Below, in pieces: positions 31,064 to 38,745 of a DNA stretch of 64,000 nucleotides. The position numbers and the translations under genes are program-made. Within the stretch, counting starts at the first letter, position 1. Every line of letters begins with the position of its first letter. Origin of the DNA: Rhodopseudomonas_A palustris_F (lineage in GTDB: Bacteria; Pseudomonadota; Alphaproteobacteria; Rhizobiales; Xanthobacteraceae); assembly GCF_000013745.1 (NCBI RefSeq), contig NC_007925.1, forward strand, positions 4,836,001-4,900,000, written 5' to 3'. The notes below the pieces were generated by a model, which saw only the letters and a list, made by a program, of their open reading frames with translations, made no database searches and was not told the origin of the DNA.

Positions 31064-31990
31064 ATGAGGGACGCGGTTTCCGACCCTGAGGTCGCTGCGG
31101 TGCGGGCCTTCAACCGCTTCTATACCCGCAAACTCGGGGTGCTCGACCAGCACCTGCTGCAGAGCCCGTACTCGCTGGCCGAAGCGCGGGTGCTGTACGA
31201 ACTGGCGCAGCGCGACGACGTCGCGGCCAAGCAGATCGGCGCCGAACTCGGGCTCGATGCCGGCTATCTCAGCCGCATCATTCAGAATTTCCACCACAAC
31301 GGCCTGATCAGTCGCGCCGCCTTGCCGACCGACAAGCGGCAACACCGGCTGGCGCTGACCGCCAAGGGCCGCGCCGCCTTCGCCAAGCTCGACCGCGCCT
31401 CCCAGGCCGAGGTCGCAGCACTGCTGGCGCAACTGCCGCGCGGCGCGGCGGAGCGGCTTGTCGCGGCGATGCAAAGCATCGAACGGCTGCTGCAGCCCGC
31501 CGCCACGTCGCCGCTCGCGACGCTGCGCGGCCCGCGACCCGGCGACATCGGCTTCGTGGTGCAAAGCCACGCCACGCTGTATGCCGCCGACTACGGCTTC
31601 GACGCCTCGTTCGAGGCGCTGGTCGCCGAGATCGCCGGCAAGTTTCTCGCGTCCTATGATGCTGCGCGCGAACGCTGCTGGATCGCCGAGCTGGACGGCG
31701 AGCCGGTCGGCTCGGTGTTGCTGGTGCGCGACAGCGACGCCGTCGCCAAGCTGCGGCTGTTGCTGGTGACGCCGCAAGGCCGCGGCCAGCATCTCGGCCA
31801 GCGGCTGGTCGACGAGGCGACAGGCTTTGCCCGGCACTGCGGCTATCGCACCATCTCGCTGTGGACCCAGAGCAATCTCACCGCCGCGCGAAATATCTAT
31901 CAGCAGGCTGGCTTTGAACTGGTCGAGACCAAGCCGCATCGCAGCTTCGGCCAGGATCTGATCGGCGAGACCTGGGAGCTGCAGCTTTAG
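31064..31990 (+). CDS. MarR-GNAT fusion protein
   Basis: 308 residues. Residues 1-145 are a MarR-type winged helix (LAEARVLYELAQRDDVAAKQIGAELGLDAGYLSRIIQNF, then the wing TDKRQHRLALTAKGRAAF). Residues about 155-305 are a GNAT acetyltransferase with the acetyl-CoA loop TPQGRGQHLGQRLVDEA and the C-terminal NIYQQAGFELV. Such fusions occur widely in rhizobia; the small molecule acetylated is unknown. The ATG at 31064 is preferred over a GTG at 31055 because GGAG is ten bases upstream. The large palindrome just before it is a likely self-operator. Confidence 0.9.
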   Translation: MRDAVSDPEVAAVRAFNRFYTRKLGVLDQHLLQSPYSLAEARVLYELAQRDDVAAKQIGAELGLDAGYLSRIIQNFHHNGLISRAALPTDKRQHRLALTAKGRAAFAKLDRASQAEVAALLAQLPRGAAERLVAAMQSIERLLQPAATSPLATLRGPRPGDIGFVVQSHATLYAADYGFDASFEALVAEIAGKFLASYDAARERCWIAELDGEPVGSVLLVRDSDAVAKLRLLLVTPQGRGQHLGQRLVDEATGFARHCGYRTISLWTQSNLTAARNIYQQAGFELVETKPHRSFGQDLIGETWELQL

Positions 31991-32106
31991 CCGCGGTGCG
32001 CCGCGCAGCGTCCCGCCGGACCGCACCCCTCGGGCGCGCGCCCTCACTCGGTGCAGTCCTTCACGCTGCTGCGCACGGGGTGTTTCGGCGAGCATTGGCC
32101 TCTCCG

Positions 32107-32197
32107 CGTCATGGCCGCGCTTGTCGCGGCCATCCACGGAAACAGGCACGACATGACGTGTAGGCGTGGATGGCCGGGACGAGCCCGGCCATGACGT
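32107..32197. repeat. Dispersed palindromic repeat, family D
   Basis: cgtcatggccgcgcttgtcgcggccatccac and gtggatggccgggacgagcccggccatgacg are inverted, each with an internal hairpin. It fills most of the 295-bp gap between the MarR-GNAT gene and the convergent zinc peptidase; nothing else is seen there. Confidence 0.75.
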
Positions 32198-32286
32198 GTT
32201 AGGCGACGTGCCTGATGATCGGGGCAGTCAGCTTCGCGCATCATCAACCGACGACGATCTAGGACGACGGCAACACACGCCCCGAC

Positions 32287-33213
32287 CTAAAGCCGCTCTG
32301 CGCCAAACGTATTGCAGGCCGCGACCGTGCCCTGCTGATAGCCGGTCATGAACCAGCGCTTGCGCTGTTCGGCCGAGCCGTGGGTGAAGGAGTCCGGCAC
32401 CACTTCCCTTCCGGCGTTGCGTTGCAACGTATCGTCGCCGATCGCGGTGGCGGTCTTCAGCGCGGCGTCGATGTCGCCGTCTTCGAGGAAGTTCGGCCGC
32501 TTCTTGGCTTCGCGATTGACCCAGACGCCGGACAGGCAATCGGCCTGCAACTCGACCTTGACCTGCAGCGCGTTGGACTCGGCCTTGTCGCCGGACTGCT
32601 GCTGCAAGCGCGTCACCCGCGGCAGGATGCCGAGCAGGTTCTGCACGTGGTGGCCGGCCTCGTGGGCGATGATGTAGGCCGCGGTAAATTTGCAGGCGCT
32701 GCCGGAGCAGCCGCGGAAACGCGTTTCGACCTGCTTGAAGAATCCGGTGTCGAGATAGATCTGCTTGTCCGGCGGACAATAGAACGGCCCCATCGCCGCC
32801 TGCGCCATGCCGCAGCGACCGCCATTGGTGCGGCCCTTGAACAACACGATTCGCGGGCCGACATATTTCTGGTTGCTGTCGCGGAAGATTTCGGTCCAGC
32901 GGTCGTCGATCTCGCCGAGCACGCCGGAGATCATGCTGCCCATCTCGTCGGTCGGAGCGCCCTCCTTGCGCGGTCCCGGACGACGCTCGCTTTCGTAGCC
33001 CGACGATTCACGGCCGTTGGTCAGAACCTCGGCGCCGCTGATCAGGATCCGCGGATCGATACCGGTGGCCCAGCCGATCAGGCCGAGCACCACGATGGCG
33101 CCGATGCCAAGCCCGCCGCCGCCCATTTGGAAACCACCGCCACCGCCGCCGCCACCTTCGTCGTCGCGGCGGTCGTCGATATTGTCGCTGCGACGGAAAT
33201 CATCGTAACGCAT
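32287..33213 (-). CDS. Neutral zinc metallopeptidase, YpfJ-like
   Basis: 308 residues: a charged N-terminus with a run of Gly (residues about 20-36), one transmembrane helix (GIGAIVVLGLIGWATGI), then an extracytoplasmic domain with HEAGHHVQN (HExxH zinc motif), YIAHEAGHH context, a downstream Glu in NALQVKVELQADCLSGVW, and GSAEQRKRWFMTGY. This is the YpfJ/zinc_peptidase (PF04228) layout and length. Physiological substrate unknown. It is divergent from ccrM. Confidence 0.9.
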   Translation of the reverse strand: MRYDDFRRSDNIDDRRDDEGGGGGGGGFQMGGGGLGIGAIVVLGLIGWATGIDPRILISGAEVLTNGRESSGYESERRPGPRKEGAPTDEMGSMISGVLGEIDDRWTEIFRDSNQKYVGPRIVLFKGRTNGGRCGMAQAAMGPFYCPPDKQIYLDTGFFKQVETRFRGCSGSACKFTAAYIIAHEAGHHVQNLLGILPRVTRLQQQSGDKAESNALQVKVELQADCLSGVWVNREAKKRPNFLEDGDIDAALKTATAIGDDTLQRNAGREVVPDSFTHGSAEQRKRWFMTGYQQGTVAACNTFGAERL

Positions 33214-33312
33214 CTGGCTTTTCCTTCATGGCATTGGGGTGTGTCGGCATCGGTGTCTGCGCGGCGCTCCGGCGCGCAGGCGTAACGCGCCGCGCGGCCA
33301 ATATTTCCATCC

Positions 33313-33326
33313 GGTTAGCATTAACC
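33313..33326. promoter_or_regulatory. GGTTA-N4-TAACC palindrome in the zinc peptidase/ccrM intergenic region
   Basis: A perfect small palindrome with a TTAACC half-site, the core of CtrA-type sites, 145 bp upstream of ccrM. A full TTAA-N7-TTAAC site is not seen, so CtrA binding is only possible. Confidence 0.4.
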
Positions 33327-33451
33327 CGCCGGGCAAATATTGCCTAGCAAGAAGCGCTCATCTTCCGCAGTTCGCTAACCCGCTGTTTACCTCGACGCGG
33401 CAATGTACGGTCAGTCGGTTGTTTAGTCCCGCGTCGCCGACAGCGTCGCCT

Positions 33452-33470
33452 GAGTCAGAGTAATTGAGTC
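33452..33470. promoter_or_regulatory. Two GANTC sites at the ccrM start
   Basis: GAGTC at 33452-33456 and GAGTC at 33466-33470, the second touching the ATG. GANTC is the target of CcrM itself; in Caulobacter GANTC sites in the ccrM leader mediate methylation-dependent control of ccrM. Confidence 0.75.
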
Positions 33471-34604
33471 ATGGTTGTGTCGCGTCGCGGGGCGTCTGCA
33501 AGGGCGCCCCGCACCAAATTCGAGTCTCATCCGAGTTCGCAAATCGTCATCGGCGATTGCGTCGCCGAGATGTCAAAGATGGCAGCCGGTTCGGTCGATC
33601 TGGTGTTCGCCGATCCGCCGTACAATCTGCAATTGAAGGGCGATCTCAAACGCCCTGACGAATCCCATGTCGACGCCGTTACCGACGACTGGGACAAGTT
33701 CGATTCCTTCGCCGCCTACGACAACTTCACCCGCGCCTGGCTATTGGCCTGCCGCCGGATCATGAAGCCGACGGCGACGCTGTGGGTGATCGGCTCCTAT
33801 CACAACATCTTCCGCGTCGGCACCATCATGCAGGACTTAGGCTTCTGGGTGCTCAACGACATCGTCTGGCGCAAGACCAATCCGATGCCGAATTTCCGCG
33901 GCCGCAGATTCACCAACGCGCACGAGACCATGATCTGGGCAGCGCGCGACGAGAATTCCAAGGGCTACACCTTCAACTACGAAGCGCTGAAGGCCGCCAA
34001 CGAAGACGTCCAGGCGCGCTCCGACTGGCTGATCCCGCTGTGCACCGGCGAGGAACGCCTGAAGGGCGCCGACGGCAAGAAGATTCACCCGACGCAGAAG
34101 CCGGAGGGCCTGCTCGCCCGCGTGCTATTGTCGTCGTCGAAGCCCGGCGACCTGGTGCTCGATCCGTTCAACGGCACCGGCACCACCGGCGCGGTCGCCA
34201 AGCGATTAGGCCGCCACTACATCGGCTTCGAACGCGACCATGACTATGCGGCCGCCGCCCGCGCGCGGATCGACGCCATCGAGCCGTTGCCCGATGCGAC
34301 GCTGGCGCCGTTCATGACCGCGCGCAGCGCGCCGCGGGTGGCGTTCTCCGAACTGATCGAACGCGGCATCATTTCGCCCGGCACCAAGCTGGTGGATTCC
34401 AAGAAGCGCCACGGCGCTTTGGTGCGCGCCGACGGCGCCATCATGCTCGGCGACAAGGTCGGCTCGATCCACCGCATGGGCGCGGTGGCGCAAGGCTCGG
34501 AAGCCTGCAACGGCTGGACCTTCTGGCACGTCGAAACCCACAAGGGTCTGCGGCTGATCGACGAATTGCGCGCCGAAATCCGCAGCGAGATGGCCGCGAG
34601 CTAG
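33471..34604 (+). CDS. ccrM: Cell-cycle DNA adenine methyltransferase CcrM (GANTC)
   Basis: Beta-class N6-adenine methyltransferase, 377 residues. DPPY is at residues 48-51, the SAM-binding FNGTGT at 233-238, and the target segment lies between. The sequence runs in parallel with Caulobacter and Sinorhizobium CcrM from the VDLVFADPPYNLQL region through LWVIGSYHNIFRVG and KIHPTQKPEGLLARVLL. A C-terminal RAMA-type DNA-binding domain occupies about residues 285-370, ending in NGWTFWHVETHKGLRLIDELR. Methylates GANTC after replication and sets cell-cycle transcription. Two GANTC sites lie directly before the start. Confidence 0.96.
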   Translation: MVVSRRGASARAPRTKFESHPSSQIVIGDCVAEMSKMAAGSVDLVFADPPYNLQLKGDLKRPDESHVDAVTDDWDKFDSFAAYDNFTRAWLLACRRIMKPTATLWVIGSYHNIFRVGTIMQDLGFWVLNDIVWRKTNPMPNFRGRRFTNAHETMIWAARDENSKGYTFNYEALKAANEDVQARSDWLIPLCTGEERLKGADGKKIHPTQKPEGLLARVLLSSSKPGDLVLDPFNGTGTTGAVAKRLGRHYIGFERDHDYAAAARARIDAIEPLPDATLAPFMTARSAPRVAFSELIERGIISPGTKLVDSKKRHGALVRADGAIMLGDKVGSIHRMGAVAQGSEACNGWTFWHVETHKGLRLIDELRAEIRSEMAAS

Positions 34605-34633
34605 CGGCAAATCTGTTCACGACTGGTCAAGAA

Positions 34634-34656
34634 CTGCCGGCAATAACTGCCGGCAG
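34634..34656 (+). terminator. Hairpin after ccrM
   Basis: CTGCCGGCA and TGCCGGCAG form a 9-bp stem 30 bp after the ccrM stop. No T-run follows, so it would be a pause or Rho-assisted end. Confidence 0.45.
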
Positions 34657-34731
34657 GACGCGGTGCGACGCCTGCGTGATGTTGCAAATCATTGCAATCA
34701 ATGACGTTTTGTGTTGGTCCGTTTCTTGCGT

Positions 34732-34763
34732 GACTCTCCGCGACGCAACCCGTCGGGAGAGTC
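34732..34763 (+). promoter_or_regulatory. Leader hairpin that covers the ribosome site and carries two GANTC sites
   Basis: GACTCTCC (34732-34739) pairs with GGAGAGTC (34756-34763); inside, CGACG (34741-34745) pairs with CGTCG (34751-34755), with one bulged G and a CAACC loop. The 3' arm contains GGGAGAG, the ribosome site of the gene starting at 34766, so folding would hide it. Both arms begin or end with a GANTC site. Confidence 0.75.
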
Positions 34764-34765
34764 CG

Positions 34766-35089
34766 ATGTCCGGCTTCATCAGTCCTATCGCTTTCACATC
34801 CTCATCGTCGTCACCGCTGTCGAACAAACCGCTTGATACCAAACCGCTGCTCGACGCGTTGAAACCGCAGACGGTGGAAGAGAAGTTTCTCGCCTACGCC
34901 AATATGACGCCGGCCGAGAAGCTGCGCGATTCGTTGCTCAAAAGCATCGGCGTCACCGAGGACGACTTGAAGACCATGTCGCCGAAAGACCGCGAGGCGA
35001 TCGAGGACAAGATCAAAGAGAAGATCAAGGAAGCCGCCGAGAACCAGACCGAAAAGAAGACCGGCTTCATCACCGACATCAGCGTCTGA
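34766..35089 (+). CDS. Conserved hypothetical protein downstream of ccrM
   Basis: 107 residues from MSGFISPIAFTSSSSSPLSNK. The first 35 residues are Ser/Pro-rich and disordered-looking; the rest is strongly helical and charged (EEKFLAYANMTPAEKLRDSLLKSIG, then KDREAIEDKIKEKIKEAAENQ). The phrase MTPAEKLRDSLLKSIGVTEDDLKTM recurs in proteins of this group with no known function. The start has GGGAGAG but within a stable hairpin. The 3' end overlaps the convergent mutY by 11 bases. Confidence 0.75.
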   Translation: MSGFISPIAFTSSSSSPLSNKPLDTKPLLDALKPQTVEEKFLAYANMTPAEKLRDSLLKSIGVTEDDLKTMSPKDREAIEDKIKEKIKEAAENQTEKKTGFITDISV

Positions 35090-36194
35090 TCGGTTTGCCG
35101 TCACCGAGCCCGTGCGCGATCACCTTGCGCATCACGTTCGGCAACGCCTCGTGCTGCAAGGTCGCGATCTTGACCCAGCGCATGCCGATCGGCGCTCGGC
35201 TACGCGCCGGCATGGTTGCGGTGTAGACCACGAGTTCCAGCGGAAAATGCGTGAAGACGTGATTGACCACGCCCGGCTTGCGCTGCCAGCGCGCCACGCC
35301 CGGCAGCGCCGGCGCCTGTTGTCGCGCGATAGTGTCGTCCTGGTCGGCGATCCAGTCGGAGCCCGGCACTTCGGTCATGCCGCCGAGCAGGCCTTTTTCC
35401 GCCCGGCTGCGCACCAGAAGCTCGTCGCCGCGCCTCACCACGAAGGCGGCGCCGCGCCGCAGTTTGCCGGTGGTCTTGGCAGCCTTGCGCGGAAACGTCT
35501 CCTGATCGCCGCGGCTGCGGGCGACGCAATCTTCGTTTAAAGGGCACAGCGCACAGGCCGGCTTTTTCGGCGTGCAGATGGTGGCGCCGAGATCCATCAG
35601 GGCCTGCGCCGAGTCTCCGGCGCGCGCTTCGCCCGCCAGCGTCAGCGCTAACTCCGAAATCTTCGGCTTGGCCTGCGGCAGCGCGTCTTCGACCGCGAAC
35701 AGCCGCGACACCACCCGCTCGATATTGCCGTCGACCGGCATGCAATGACGGCCGAACGCGATCGCCGCGATCGCCGCAGCGGTGTAGGGCCCGATCCCCG
35801 GCAGCGCCCGCAGGCCGGCCTCGGTGTCGGGGAAGGCGCCGCCATGGTCGCGCGAAACCGCCACCGCGCAGGCGAAAAGATTGCGCGCCCGCGAATAATA
35901 GCCGAGCCCGGCCCACATCCGCAGCACGTCGTCCTGGCTGGCGCGGCCAAGTGCCGCAACATTCGGCCAGCGCGCCAGAAATTTCTCGAAATACGGCCCG
36001 ACCGCTTTCACCGTGGTCTGCTGCAGCATGATTTCGCTGAGCCAGACCCGGTAGGGGTCGGCGGCCTGCCCCGGCAGCGCCCGCCACGGCAGCGCGCGGC
36101 GATGCCGATCGTACCAGGCCAGCAGCAGCCGGGGATAAGCAGAGCCCGGGGCAGCCTGGCGGCGGGCTTTTTGTCTGGCTGGCGATACGGGCAC
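35079..36194 (-). CDS. mutY: Adenine DNA glycosylase MutY
   Basis: Removes adenine mispaired with 8-oxoguanine. I take the GTG at 36194 as start (371 residues); the frame remains open much further upstream but there it runs antisense to higBA. The helix-hairpin-helix core has SEIMLQQTTVKAV (catalytic Glu), LPGIGPYTAAAIAAIAFG and PVDGNIERV (catalytic Asp), the [4Fe-4S] loop CTPKKPACALCPLNEDC, and a C-terminal NUDIX-like MutT domain with GLLGGMTEVPG and HVFTHFPLEL. Family length is about 350-370, supporting the chosen start. Confidence 0.93.
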   Translation of the reverse strand: MPVSPARQKARRQAAPGSAYPRLLLAWYDRHRRALPWRALPGQAADPYRVWLSEIMLQQTTVKAVGPYFEKFLARWPNVAALGRASQDDVLRMWAGLGYYSRARNLFACAVAVSRDHGGAFPDTEAGLRALPGIGPYTAAAIAAIAFGRHCMPVDGNIERVVSRLFAVEDALPQAKPKISELALTLAGEARAGDSAQALMDLGATICTPKKPACALCPLNEDCVARSRGDQETFPRKAAKTTGKLRRGAAFVVRRGDELLVRSRAEKGLLGGMTEVPGSDWIADQDDTIARQQAPALPGVARWQRKPGVVNHVFTHFPLELVVYTATMPARSRAPIGMRWVKIATLQHEALPNVMRKVIAHGLGDGKPIRR

Positions 36195-36247
36195 GCCGCA
36201 ATCTAGGATCGGATTCGCGCCGGCGCCAGTCCGCAGATTGCCGGCCG

Positions 36248-36262
36248 TAACGCGCCGCGTTA
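36248..36262. promoter_or_regulatory. 15-bp palindrome before higBA, candidate HigA operator
   Basis: TAACGCG (36248-36254), one central C, CGCGTTA (36256-36262): a perfect inverted repeat ending four bases before the higB ATG and lying in the higBA/mutY intergenic space. Confidence 0.75.
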
Positions 36263-36266
36263 TAAT

Positions 36267-36551
36267 ATGATTGTAAGTTTCGCCGATCCGGAAACCGAAC
36301 TGATCTGGTCGGGCCGACGCAGCCGCAAGCTGCCGTCGGACATCCAGGGTGTGGCCTTGAGAAAACTCCGTCTTCTCAATCAGGCCCGTGTGCTGGGTGA
36401 TCTGCGGGTGCCGCCTGGCAATCGGCTCGAGGCGTTGCGGGCGGACCGGCAGGGTCAGCATTCGATCCGCATCAACGACCAATGGCGGATTTGTTTTGTG
36501 TGGGACGACAGAGGCCCGATCAATGTCGAAATCGTCGACTACCACGGCTAG
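36267..36551 (+). CDS. higB: Type II toxin HigB
   Basis: 94-residue RelE-superfamily mRNA interferase. Segments matching HigB: SFADPETELIWSGRRSRKLPSDIQGVALRKLRLL, RVPPGNRLEALRADRQGQHSIRINDQWRICFVW, and the C-terminal VEIVDYHG, where the His-rich end and the Arg of the INDQWR strand are usual active-site positions. It would cleave ribosome-bound mRNA. The toxin precedes its antitoxin, the reverse of most TA loci and normal for higBA. It overlaps higA by 29 bases. The pair interrupts the usual mutY-dciA neighbourhood. Confidence 0.93.
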   Translation: MIVSFADPETELIWSGRRSRKLPSDIQGVALRKLRLLNQARVLGDLRVPPGNRLEALRADRQGQHSIRINDQWRICFVWDDRGPINVEIVDYHG

Positions 36552-36843
36552 GCGCGGGCTGATCCCCAACCCGCATCCCGGCGAGATCTTGCTCGAGGAA
36601 TTTTTGAAGCCGATGGGTCTCAGCCAGAACGCGCTGGCCCGTGCCGTCCATGTGGCGCCCCGCCGAATCAACGAGATCGTGCTCGGCAAGCGGGACATCA
36701 CGGCCGATACCGATCTGCGGCTGGCGCGCTATTTCGGGCTGTCTGAGGGGTTTTTTCTTGGCCTGCAGATGGATTACGACCTGATGCAGCGCCGCCGGCA
36801 GATCGGCCGCGACCTCAAGGCGATTCAGCCGCGGGCGGCGTGA
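36523..36843 (+). CDS. higA: HigA antitoxin (XRE-type)
   Basis: 106 residues from MSKSSTTTARRGL. The HTH lies in GEILLEEFLKPMGLSQNALARAVHVAPRRINEIVLGKRDITADTDLRLARYFGLS, with the HigA/VapI hallmark of a GLSEGFFLGLQMDYDL region following it. It neutralises HigB and represses the operon, probably through the palindrome at 36248. The start lies inside higB. The first 12 residues (TTTARRGLIPNPH) are a short polar lead. Confidence 0.92.
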   Translation: MSKSSTTTARRGLIPNPHPGEILLEEFLKPMGLSQNALARAVHVAPRRINEIVLGKRDITADTDLRLARYFGLSEGFFLGLQMDYDLMQRRRQIGRDLKAIQPRAA

Positions 36844-36883
36844 TCGCGCTGCCGCTCTCCCCCAACCAATGCTATAACGCGCC

Positions 36884-37363
36884 ATGCTCAAGCCCGGCCG
36901 AAGTTCCGCCAAGCCGTTGTCCGTCCTGCTCGGCGGGGTGTTTTCCGACGCCTTCGCGCGGCAGGGCTTTGCCTCGCGCGAATTGGTGGCGCGCTGGGCC
37001 GAGATCGCCGGCCCCGAGGTCGCCGAATTCGCCGAGCCGATCAGGATCCAGTGGCCGCGCCCGGTCGAGGGACAACAGACCCAACCGGCGACGCTGATCC
37101 TGCGGGTCGAAGGCCCGATGGCGTTGGAAATCCAGCACGCCTCCGACGTCATCCTGCAGCGGGTCAACCGGTTTTTCGGGTGGAATGCGGTCGCCAAACT
37201 GGCGCTGCGGCAGGCGCCGCTGTCGCGGCGGCGCAAGCCGAAACCGCCGCCGGGCCCCGATCCCGAAGCGGTCGCCGCCTTGGCGCAGACCTTGGGCTCG
37301 GTGGAGGACGAGGAGCTGCGCAGCGCGCTGGCCCGGCTCGGCGCCTCGATCAAGCGAAGGTGA
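36884..37363 (+). CDS. dciA: DUF721 protein, DciA-like helicase loader
   Basis: 159 residues. The DUF721 core includes SVLLGGVFSDAFARQGFASRELVARWAEIAGPEVAEF and a hydrophobic strand segment ATLILRVEGPMALEIQHASDVILQRVNRFFGWNAV, followed by a Pro/Arg-rich linker and an acidic helix ending LARLGASIKRR. DciA loads the replicative helicase DnaB in bacteria without DnaC or DnaI. In alphaproteobacteria the gene sits between mutY and dsbA, as here, which supports the assignment. Confidence 0.8.
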   Translation: MLKPGRSSAKPLSVLLGGVFSDAFARQGFASRELVARWAEIAGPEVAEFAEPIRIQWPRPVEGQQTQPATLILRVEGPMALEIQHASDVILQRVNRFFGWNAVAKLALRQAPLSRRRKPKPPPGPDPEAVAALAQTLGSVEDEELRSALARLGASIKRR

Positions 37364-37472
37364 GTTCGCGGCGATCATCCGTCACACAGCCCACCATTGC
37401 CACAATTGGCGTTTCAAGCTAGCGAACAACGGTTCTGTGCGGCGTGCCCCGCCGAATTGGGAGAGTTTTGAC

Positions 37473-38138
37473 GTGATCATCACCCGCCGCGCCTTCACCG
37501 CCGCCCTGTCGCTGACCGGGCTTGCCGCCCTGGCTGGATTTTCGCCGCTGCGCCTGATCGGCGAGGCGTTCGCGCAGGACGCGCCGTCCGCCGCCGACGT
37601 CGCCAAGCCGGGCGCGCTGCCGGACATGGCGCTCGGCGCCCCGAACGCCCCGGTCACCATCATCGAATACGCCTCGATGACCTGCTCGCACTGCGCCAAT
37701 TTCAACGAGACGGTGTTTCCGAAATTGAAGGCGGAATACATCGACACCAGCAAGGTCAAATACGTGTTCCGCGAATTCCCGCTCGACATCAAGGCCGCCG
37801 CCGGCTCGATGCTGGCGCGCTGCATCGCCAAGGACGACGCCGGCAAATACTTCGCCGTCAACGACATGTTGTTCAAGCAGCAGACCGACTGGGTGCTGAA
37901 GAACACCACCGAAACCTTGAAGCGGATCGGCAAGCAGGCCGGCCTTAGCGGCGACGCCGTGGAAGCCTGCCTGAAGGACCAGGCGCTGTTGGACAAGATT
38001 GCCGCCGACCAGAAATTCGCCAACGAGGTGCTGAAGGTGAATTCGACGCCGACCTTCTTCATCAACGGCGAGATGCTGAGGGGCGAGGCGTCGTTCGAAG
38101 AGTTCGGCAAGAAGATCAAGGCGCTGTTGAAGAGCTGA
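37473..38138 (+). CDS. DsbA-family periplasmic thiol oxidoreductase
   Basis: 221 residues from a GTG with GGGAGAG seven bases upstream. The N-terminus MIITRRAFTAALSLTGLAALAGF is a twin-arginine-like export signal. The thioredoxin fold has the C71-SHC-74 active site in MTCSHCANF, and the cis-Pro loop NSTPTFFINGEML. This is the DsbA/DsbG-like subgroup (DSBA oxidoreductase, one helical insert) found next to smc in alphaproteobacteria. It probably catalyses disulfide formation in exported proteins; oxidase or isomerase role is not distinguishable here. Confidence 0.88.
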   Translation: MIITRRAFTAALSLTGLAALAGFSPLRLIGEAFAQDAPSAADVAKPGALPDMALGAPNAPVTIIEYASMTCSHCANFNETVFPKLKAEYIDTSKVKYVFREFPLDIKAAAGSMLARCIAKDDAGKYFAVNDMLFKQQTDWVLKNTTETLKRIGKQAGLSGDAVEACLKDQALLDKIAADQKFANEVLKVNSTPTFFINGEMLRGEASFEEFGKKIKALLKS

Positions 38139-38190
38139 GACGCACGCCAATCGCGGCCTGCGGCGCCCGTGCGTTCTACCACGGGAACGT

Positions 38191-38745
38191 CGTCATCCTG
38201 AGGCGCCCGAGCGCAGCGAGGGCCTCGAAGGATGCGGCTGCGCATCGATGCGGCCTCCGGGCTCTGGGGCTGCGCTACGCCCGCGGCCATCCTTCGAGAC
38301 GCCCGGCGTCGCGCTGCGCGCTTCGCCGGGCTCCTCAGGATGACGCTGATTGGGTTGCTGATGATCCAAGCCCAGATCCAAGCCCAAAGTCGTCATCCTG
38401 AGGTGCCCGAGCGCAGCGAGGGCCTCGAAGGATGCGGCTCCGCATCGATGCGGTTGCCCCGGCCTGTGGCTGCGCCACGCCCGCGGCCATCCTTCGAGAC
38501 GCCCGGCTTCGCGCTCCGCGCTGCGCCGGGCTCCTCAGGATGACGCTGATTGCGGTGCTGATGATCCAAGCCCAGATCCAAGCCCAAAGTCGTCATCCTG
38601 AGGTGCCCGAGCGCAGCGAGGGCCTCGAAGGATGCGGCGCCGCGACGATGCGGTTGCCCCGCTCTGTGGCAGCGCCACGCCCGCGGCCATCCTTCGAGAC
38701 GCCCGGCTGTGCGCTGCGCGCTTTGCCGGGCTCCTCAGGATGACG
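38191..38745. repeat. Three tandem family B palindromes, period exactly 200 bp
   Basis: Each unit is a 155-bp inverted-repeat element (38191-38345, 38391-38545, 38591-38745) running from cgtcatcctgagg to cctcaggatgacg. Between them lie two near-identical 45-bp spacers holding gatccaagcccagatccaag. The spacing, also present inside the spacers, shows segmental duplication of unit plus spacer. Confidence 0.92.

Noticed and set aside
36261..36266. TATAAT as a -10 element of higBA
   Set aside because: It ends at the base before the higB ATG, so a start of transcription would fall inside the gene; the palindrome over it is the better-supported signal.
36195..36701. N-terminal extension of MutY
   Set aside because: The open frame runs antisense through higB and higA and lacks family similarity; MutY starts near 36194.
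38191..38745. CRISPR-like array
   Set aside because: Units are 155-bp palindromes with near-identical 45-bp spacers; a CRISPR array has short repeats and different spacers, and no cas genes are near.
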